NCBI GenBank assembly: GCA_025141835.1
Contig: CP081102.1
Location: 3,534,001-3,598,000 of the forward strand
Direction: 5' to 3'
Origin: Rhodobacteraceae bacterium M385
GTDB taxonomy: Bacteria > Pseudomonadota > Alphaproteobacteria > Rhodobacterales > Rhodobacteraceae
DNA length: 64,000 bases
Shown here in pieces: positions 59,231 to 64,000 of the stretch (position 1 is its first letter; each line of letters begins with the position of its first letter). Made by a program: the position numbers and the translations under genes. Under the pieces are notes generated by a model. The model ran no database searches. It was not told the DNA's origin and worked only from the letters and a program-made list of their open reading frames with translations.

Positions 59231-59250
59231 GGTTGCGGGAGCCTGCAACC
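59231..59250. repeat. Inverted repeat in the pca-trb junction
   Basis: GGTTGC-N8-GCAACC (59231-59250) is a perfect 6-bp inverted repeat between the trb terminator and the end of the DUF2274 gene. The rest of the 269-bp junction (59002-59270) is AT-rich around 59085-59150 and shows no gene. The repeat could be an attachment or processing site at the element's edge, or just a 3'-UTR hairpin. No second copy is visible in the window. Confidence 0.4.
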
Positions 59251-59270
59251 ATCTTAGCTTGCTCATCGCG

Positions 59271-59510
59271 TCAGCCGCTTGATGGGCCTGTTTGTCGAGT
59301 TGTCCTTCGTGCCTTCATAAACCCACGGTCAGACGCCATGAACTTTGCCAACATTGGCGCAATGATACGTTTGGGCTCAGTCTTATGTCCGGTTTGACTG
59401 CTAAGAACTTCCGCGTAGGCAACGAGGTCTCGGTGTATCTCTGCGGATACCTCGACCGACATCTTGATCGGTTTCTCATCGGGGACAGCCCCGAGTTTTA
59501 GTTTGGTCAT
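59271..59510 (-). CDS. DUF2274 protein, last gene of the trb operon
   Basis: This 79-residue protein starts MTKLKLGAVPDEKPIKMSVE, the hallmark of DUF2274 proteins found next to trbI in alphaproteobacterial conjugative elements. It looks like a small ribbon-helix-helix-type or accessory protein (EVSAEIHRDLVAYAEVLSSQ). It overlaps the trbI stop by 4 bp (ATGA), so the frame extending to 59759 is not used. Function in conjugation is unknown. Confidence 0.82.
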   Translation of the reverse strand: MTKLKLGAVPDEKPIKMSVEVSAEIHRDLVAYAEVLSSQTGHKTEPKRIIAPMLAKFMASDRGFMKARRTTRQTGPSSG

Positions 59511-60706
59511 TGCACTTCTCCCAAAGGTTCGAGGATCAGATCTCGAGTAATCATCACGCGCACCGGGAAGCCCGGACGTATCGTGAGGGTTGGCGGGACG
59601 GAGATTTGTTGCCGGACGATCTCGTCTCCGGTGCGCCCGATTGTTCCTTGAGCCGCTTCGCGGATGGCGGTGGCGATGTCGTCTTCGCTTGCTGCCCCTC
59701 CTTCCAGGCCGACGTTGAGGATCGTCGCGAGGCCTGCGGCGAGGAAGATCCGGCCCCAATGGTAGTTGACCCGATCCTGCAGGCCTGCCGCACCTGTTCC
59801 ATCTGTGCCGGGTTCACGATTGAGGCTGATCGATCTGCCATCTGGCAATATTAGACGGGTCCAGACCAGAAGGAGGCGGTTCTGGCCGACGATGATGTTG
59901 CTGTCGTATTCGCCGAGGAGCCGCGCGCCCTGTGGGATGAGGAGGTAGCGACCGGAGGGGCTGTCATAGACGTTGGAGGTGACTTGCGCGGCGATTTGGC
60001 CCGGCAGGTCTGATCGGAGGCCGGTGATCAGCGCAGCGGGAATTACAGTGCCGGCTTGGAGTATGTAGGGACTTGGTGGGGATATCAGCCGTTCTGGGCT
60101 AGTGGGGCCGGCGTCCGTTCCGCGTGTCAGGAACGCATCCTGGCCTGTTGCAGTGCCTTGAGGCGCGGAGGAGCCCTGCGGCGAAGGAAACATGCTTGAA
60201 ACCATTGGGGCAGACCCCAGGTTTGCACCTCCGCCTTGGGAACCGGTTTGTGCTTCTGCGAAGAGGGCGCTCAACCTTGCGGCTTCGATCTCTTGCAGAC
60301 GAAGTTGTTCCGCTGGATCGATCCCGGGTGCAGATATGCCCGTGAAGGGAGGAATGGGAACCGGATCGCCGCGTTCCTGCGCACTCAGAATGGGCCGGCC
60401 AAGCTCACCCGGCAGCGGCGGCCCCAGACGCGGCACATCGCCGTAGTTGGTAGGCAATTGTGAGAGGCCCTCTGCGGCTTGAATGCCTTCGGTCGAATAC
60501 AACTCGGAAGGAACGTCGCTGGCCCGAGGACCTTGCAGGGACACGATGAGAATGGCGCCGAGGCCGAGCCCCCCGGTCGCCACGAGGGCTGCTATGGCCT
60601 TTCGGGAAAGACGCATGACGCGCGGTGGATCGGGGCGCAGACGGAGGTCCTGGGCGATGTCCTGCTCTTCGCGCGGGCCTTTGGGATCGCTGGTTGGAGC
60701 TGTCAT
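59507..60706 (-). CDS. trbI: Conjugal transfer protein TrbI (VirB10-like)
   Basis: This 399-residue inner-to-outer membrane bridge belongs to a type IV secretion system. A cytoplasmic N-terminus (about 30 residues) is followed by one span (AIAALVATGGLGLGAILIVS, about 35-54), a Pro-rich periplasmic linker, and the C-terminal VirB10 core. The core includes LQAGTVIPAALITGLRSDLP and VYDSPSGRYLLIPQGARLLG. The ATG at 60706 overlaps trbG by 4 bp. Confidence 0.92.
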   Translation of the reverse strand: MTAPTSDPKGPREEQDIAQDLRLRPDPPRVMRLSRKAIAALVATGGLGLGAILIVSLQGPRASDVPSELYSTEGIQAAEGLSQLPTNYGDVPRLGPPLPGELGRPILSAQERGDPVPIPPFTGISAPGIDPAEQLRLQEIEAARLSALFAEAQTGSQGGGANLGSAPMVSSMFPSPQGSSAPQGTATGQDAFLTRGTDAGPTSPERLISPPSPYILQAGTVIPAALITGLRSDLPGQIAAQVTSNVYDSPSGRYLLIPQGARLLGEYDSNIIVGQNRLLLVWTRLILPDGRSISLNREPGTDGTGAAGLQDRVNYHWGRIFLAAGLATILNVGLEGGAASEDDIATAIREAAQGTIGRTGDEIVRQQISVPPTLTIRPGFPVRVMITRDLILEPLGEVQ

Positions 60707-61686
60707 CTCTGCTGGTCCCCCGCAGCACTTGGATTCGCGCGTCGATGCTCGACGCCATCCATCCTCACGATCCGCACCACCTCCTGTCGGGCTTCTCCCA
60801 GTCTGAGTTCGGCAGCCCCAAAGAGCCGATCGACGATCAGGACATTGCCCGTGACGCGGGTGTTGACGATCTGGCCTTGGCCGTCCGGTCCGATCACGAA
60901 CAAAGGCGGCATCTCGCCTTGGGCTATACCGGTTGGGAAGACCACGTAGACCCGGCGGCCATCGTCGAAGACCGCGACCGGACGCCAAGGCGGGCTGTCA
61001 CCTTGCAGACCGTAGCGATAGTTCCGGTCTGCCTCGTGCGGGATGGTCGGGCGCAGCAGGGTTGGCATGCGAGGTTGTGTCGGCTCTGCGGGATAGGCCC
61101 AGGCGACGGCGGGCATCCAGATCTCTTCGCTGGCGCGCAACTCGATCAAGTAATTACGCCGGTCGGTACTGATGACGAGATTTGTGGTGATGTCAGGCCG
61201 CGTGGGTTTGACGAGAACATGGACGCGGGCGGTTCGGCCTGCGCCGCTGATAGTGTCGCCGATGATCCAGCGGGCGGTGTCGCCTGCTGCGATGGGGCCG
61301 GGGCCAGTCAGTTGCTCGCCTGCTTCCAGCGTGATGGTCGTGATCTGACCGGGGGCGGCATAGACCTGATAGAGTGCGCCTTCGCTCCACGGAAAGACCT
61401 GCAACGCGTTGTAATAGCCTTCCGGGCGCGGCTCGATCCGAGCGGCGGCGTTGGCGGCCGCGATCCGGGCTTCCGGTGTTTCTGCGTCCGGGTCGCCGCC
61501 ACGAGATGGCGTCCAGGGGGGCGGAATGTGGACCGGTCGCAGGGGGTCTTCCGCCGGGGGCGCAGGGGGCGGCGAGAGGGTCGGGACGATATCGTCATAG
61601 GCGATCTGCGGGGGAGGCTCGTTGGCGCAGGCCGTCAGGACGGTCGTTGCGAGAAGAAGACAGGACAGGGTTCTGAGATGGGTCAT
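60703..61686 (-). CDS. trbG: Conjugal transfer protein TrbG (VirB9-like lipoprotein)
   Basis: This 327-residue VirB9/CagX-type protein forms the outer-membrane part of the transfer channel with TrbI. It has a lipoprotein signal (LLLATTVLTAC; lipobox LTAC at about residues 17-20), unlike many VirB9 proteins with a plain signal peptide. It also has a Pro-rich linker and a C-terminal domain with YRYGLQGDSPPWRPVAVFDD and VYVVFPTGIAQGEMPPLFV. It overlaps trbF and trbI by 4 bp each. Confidence 0.92.
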   Translation of the reverse strand: MTHLRTLSCLLLATTVLTACANEPPPQIAYDDIVPTLSPPPAPPAEDPLRPVHIPPPWTPSRGGDPDAETPEARIAAANAAARIEPRPEGYYNALQVFPWSEGALYQVYAAPGQITTITLEAGEQLTGPGPIAAGDTARWIIGDTISGAGRTARVHVLVKPTRPDITTNLVISTDRRNYLIELRASEEIWMPAVAWAYPAEPTQPRMPTLLRPTIPHEADRNYRYGLQGDSPPWRPVAVFDDGRRVYVVFPTGIAQGEMPPLFVIGPDGQGQIVNTRVTGNVLIVDRLFGAAELRLGEARQEVVRIVRMDGVEHRRANPSAAGDQQR

Positions 61687-62366
61687 TGGGCACTCTCCCT
61701 CGACCAGTTGATGGCATGGACATAGACGCCGAGCGGGTTTTGACGCAGGCGCTCGGAATCGCGGGGCGGTTGGATCACAATGGTGAGGATGGCTGTCCAG
61801 CGTTCGGTGGCGGCGAGTTGGCCGTTCTCGTAGCGCCGCTCCATCCAGGCGACGCGGAAGCTGGTGTCGGAGGCGCGGATGACACTGGAGACCTCGATGG
61901 CGATCTGGGTCTCGCCGACGGCTGCGAAGGGGTCATTCACACGTGCATAGTCGTTGAGAGCGACAGCACCGCGATCCGTGGTGAAGTCGTAGGCGCGCAG
62001 CCAGCTTTGGCGCAGCACGATGGGGTCGGCAGGTACCTGCCGAACGTTCTCGATGAAGCGGGCCAGATGCCATGCGATCTGCGGATCGGTCGGCTCGTAG
62101 TCGGCGAATGCGGGAGCAACCGCCTGCGCGGCGCCCAGATTGTCGACTTCGACCACATACGGAATGACGGTACTTTGCGTCGATTGCCAGACGAGCGTGA
62201 CGCTGAGGCCAGCGACTAGCGCAAGACACCCATAGGCCATGAAGCGCCAGTTGCGGGCTTGGACACGGGCGGAGCCGATGCGGTCGTCCCATGCTTGCGA
62301 GGCCCTTTGGTAGGGCGTGACGGGCTCGGGGCTGGTGGAGTAGCGGACTGTTGGACGTCGGAACAT
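61683..62366 (-). CDS. trbF: Conjugal transfer protein TrbF (VirB8-like)
   Basis: This 227-residue inner-membrane protein starts MFRRPTVRYSTSPEPVTPYQ and has WDDRIGSARVQARNWR before a single span (about residues 44-66). Its NTF2-like periplasmic domain has VRQVPADPIVLRQSWLRAYD, as in VirB8. It nucleates assembly of the secretion channel. The ATG at 62366 fits the family; it starts 2 bp after trbL ends. Confidence 0.92.
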   Translation of the reverse strand: MFRRPTVRYSTSPEPVTPYQRASQAWDDRIGSARVQARNWRFMAYGCLALVAGLSVTLVWQSTQSTVIPYVVEVDNLGAAQAVAPAFADYEPTDPQIAWHLARFIENVRQVPADPIVLRQSWLRAYDFTTDRGAVALNDYARVNDPFAAVGETQIAIEVSSVIRASDTSFRVAWMERRYENGQLAATERWTAILTIVIQPPRDSERLRQNPLGVYVHAINWSRESAQ

Positions 62367-62368
62367 GG

Positions 62369-63652
62369 TCAGGATCTCTCCGATAGGCTGACGGCTGATC
62401 CGCCACCGCCATGATCGCCGGAGCGGATCACATGGGAGGCGGTGCTGACGCCGTGATGGATGGATTGTTGTTGTTTCATGCGGCGCGCCCAAGCGGGCGG
62501 GCTCGCGTTCTGCGCCGGTGCGTTCGAATGTCCGGCATGAGTGCCGCCGGTTGCAGCGAAAGCAGCGCGCGCGCCGGACTGCGCACTCTCTGCAATCGAG
62601 CGTCGCAGTGGGCTCGTGGCGGCCCCGACTCCGGCCTTTCCAATGGCGGCGATGCCCCCTGCGGCCTTTCCGGCCGTTGTTGATCGTGATGCCGAGCCAA
62701 GCTGGTACGCCGTCGAAGCTCCTCCAGCCATCGCGCTTGCGCCGCGCGCGCCAGCGCCTGCCGCTCCAAGTGCCATGCGTCCGGCGGCGGCTCCACCGAC
62801 CGCCAGACCGCCCGCCGCAACGGCGGTCCCGACAGCACTCCCTGCGCCGAGTTGCGGGCCGCCGGAAACGATCCCGTTGGCGATGCCGGGACCAAAGATG
62901 CCTAAAGCCAGGAGCGCCAAAGCGCCGAGAACAACCGACATCGCGTCTTCTATGGTAGGCTCACTGGCAAAGCCGGAGGTGAAGTCTCCGAAGATCGTCG
63001 AGCCGATCCCGACAATGACGGCGAGAACGAGAACCTTCACGCCTGAGGAAATGACGAGGCCGAGAACGCGTTCGGCCATGAAGGCCGTCTTGTTGAACAG
63101 ACCAAAGGGGACGAGGATGAAGCCCGCGAGGGTGGCGAGTTTGAATTCGATCAACGTCACGAAAAGCTGGATCGCGAGGATGAAGAAGGACAGCAAGACC
63201 ACGAGCCAGGCGAAGAACAGGATCGTGATCTGCAGGAAGTTCTCGAAGAAGGACACGAAGCCCATGAGGTCCGAGATTGATGCAAGGATCGGACGACCGG
63301 CGTCCATCCCAACCTGTGCGATGCGGCCCGGTTGCAACAATTCGTCGGCGCTGATCGTGCCGCCGGTGGCAACGAGCCCGAGGCCTGCGAAACTGTCGAA
63401 GACGGTCCGCGCGAGCGTGTTCCAGTTGCCGATCAGGTAAGCGAAGACGCCGACGAAGAGGGTCTTTTTCACCAGTCGGGCGATGATGTCGTCGTCGGCA
63501 CCCCAGGCCCAGAACAGCGCCGCGAGCGTGATGTCGATGACAATGAGGGTGGTCGCCAGGAACGCGACATCGCCGCCCAGAAGGCCGAAGCCGGAATCGA
63601 TGTAGGAGGCGAAGACCTCCAGAAACCGATCAATGACACCGACACCGCCCAT
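62369..63652 (-). CDS. trbL: Conjugal transfer protein TrbL (VirB6-like)
   Basis: This 427-residue polytopic inner-membrane protein has six or more spans between residues 20 and 270. It begins MGGVGVIDRFLEVFASYIDS and has FGLFNKTAFMAERVLGLVIS. The C-terminal 150 residues are very rich in Gly, Ala and Ser (GAAAGRMALGAAGAGARGAS) and end in a basic tail, typical of TrbL. The start ATG is at 63652; the longer frame is antisense-like sequence over trbK. Confidence 0.92.
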   Translation of the reverse strand: MGGVGVIDRFLEVFASYIDSGFGLLGGDVAFLATTLIVIDITLAALFWAWGADDDIIARLVKKTLFVGVFAYLIGNWNTLARTVFDSFAGLGLVATGGTISADELLQPGRIAQVGMDAGRPILASISDLMGFVSFFENFLQITILFFAWLVVLLSFFILAIQLFVTLIEFKLATLAGFILVPFGLFNKTAFMAERVLGLVISSGVKVLVLAVIVGIGSTIFGDFTSGFASEPTIEDAMSVVLGALALLALGIFGPGIANGIVSGGPQLGAGSAVGTAVAAGGLAVGGAAAGRMALGAAGAGARGASAMAGGASTAYQLGSASRSTTAGKAAGGIAAIGKAGVGAATSPLRRSIAESAQSGARAAFAATGGTHAGHSNAPAQNASPPAWARRMKQQQSIHHGVSTASHVIRSGDHGGGGSAVSLSERS

Positions 63653-63656
63653 GACC

Positions 63657-63926
63657 TCACTCCGTCCCGGCCATATCGGATGGCAGTCCGAAAAACCGGC
63701 GCCGGGATTGGTCCCAGGCGGCGCGGCAGGCTTCGTCAGTCGCGTAGTCTTCCGGTGTGAGAGAGCGGCATTGCTCAAGCGTGGTGCGCAGCGGGGTTTC
63801 CGGTGCAGGTTGTTGAACCGGTTCCGGGCGTATCGAGTTGCCTAACTCGAAGGCAGCCGCGAGGACGGTAAGCCCGCCCAGACCAATGGCAATCCCGCGC
63901 AGGACGTGATGTGTGGCGAGTGGCAT
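63657..63926 (-). CDS. trbK: Putative entry exclusion protein TrbK-alt
   Basis: This 89-residue protein has one N-terminal span (VLRGIAIGLGGLTVLAAAF, about residues 8-26) and the C-terminal motif CRSLTPEDYATDEACRAAWDQSRRRFFG that defines the alternative TrbK family. It is expected to block redundant transfer between like cells. It sits between trbJ and trbL as in other P-type systems, and overlaps the trbJ... gap of 4 bp. The ATG at 63926 puts the span near the N-terminus. Confidence 0.82.
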   Translation of the reverse strand: MPLATHHVLRGIAIGLGGLTVLAAAFELGNSIRPEPVQQPAPETPLRTTLEQCRSLTPEDYATDEACRAAWDQSRRRFFGLPSDMAGTE

Positions 63927-63930
63927 CTGC

Positions 63931-64000
63931 TCAATCCCGGAACAGACGGGTGGCACCCGGTGCATAGCCGCTGCCGTAGTCGAGAAAGCGCGTGAGGTTC
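63931..64000 (-). CDS. trbJ: Conjugal transfer protein TrbJ, C-terminal fragment (cut by window end)
   Basis: The last 70 bp of the window read on the minus strand as NLTRFLDYGSGYAPGATRLF, R, D and then TGA (63931-63933), a typical TrbJ C-terminus. Gene order trbJ-trbK-trbL supports this. Only about 22 codons are inside the window; the rest lies beyond 64000. Confidence 0.75.
   Translation of the reverse strand, partial: NLTRFLDYGSGYAPGATRLFRD

Noticed and set aside
59225..59255. Possible tRNA 3' end or att core at the trb junction
   Set aside because: GGTTGC..GCAACC resembles part of a tRNA acceptor, but no cloverleaf can be built from the flanks and no second copy is in the window.

Overview
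The window looks like chromosomal DNA of a Roseobacter-group alphaproteobacterium (Rhodobacterales). GC is high, genes are tightly packed with many ATGA/TGATG stop-start overlaps, and the gene neighbourhoods are typical of that order (rsmE/ubiA/gshA; moaE-moaD-pgsA/uvrC; pcaQ/pobA/pcaCHG). This assignment comes from gene content and protein character, not from a database search. No rRNA, tRNA or CRISPR array was seen.

Layout. 0-17 kb is a housekeeping block: DUF805 protein, gshA, rsmE, ubiA, an OmpA-type protein, moaE-moaD-pgsA, uvrC, an SDR, a Ca/Na antiporter, a SppA-like S49 peptidase, a FAH-family hydrolase, ribokinase and a glycosyltransferase-like protein. 17-41 kb is a large, almost wholly minus-strand catabolic region. 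It holds two complete carbohydrate-type ABC transporters, two GMC oxidoreductases, an SDR, a DUF993 aldolase-like protein, glycerate 2-kinase, a Gfo/Idh/MocA dehydrogenase, a CoA-transferase, an enoyl-CoA hydratase, an aldehyde dehydrogenase and three regulators (two LacI, one MarR). The same palindrome, GGAACGTTCC, stands before the GMC operon (24591) and twice before the Gfo/Idh operon (35115 and 35140), so the two arms probably form one regulon. The substrate is not identifiable from sequence.

41-45 kb carries a taurine/nitrate-type ABC transporter whose permease has a large extra N-terminal region. A FAD-dependent amine-oxidase-like gene and a nitroreductase follow. 47.3-52.3 kb encodes a succinate dehydrogenase/fumarate reductase-like complex (FeS subunit, two small membrane subunits, flavoprotein) followed by a two-subunit class I fumarase/tartrate dehydratase. 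The flavoprotein has Cys where SdhA proteins carry the FAD-linking His. 52.4-54.1 kb holds a TauE/SafE permease and a LysR regulator. 54.2-59 kb is a 4-hydroxybenzoate/protocatechuate module (pcaQ, pobA, pcaC, pcaH, pcaG) that ends in a BKACE-type beta-keto acid cleavage enzyme. 59.3-64 kb is a P-type conjugative transfer (trb) operon, trbJ(partial)-K-L-F-G-I-DUF2274. It ends in a strong terminator 0.2 kb from the pca module, so this looks like the edge of an integrated conjugative element or a plasmid-type segment.

Repeats and signals not explained by genes include: two tandem arrays of hairpin units directly after stop codons (41277-41449 and 52282-52431); a diverged copy of the first array's unit at 36266; three copies of a dispersed intergenic element ending in GCCAAGATGAA; two perfect 20-bp palindromes inside an ABC operon (25796-25843); a pair of palindromes sharing the core GCATTGC at 29091-29136; a four-run G-quadruplex-type tract at 45011; and hairpins directly after two substrate-binding-protein genes.
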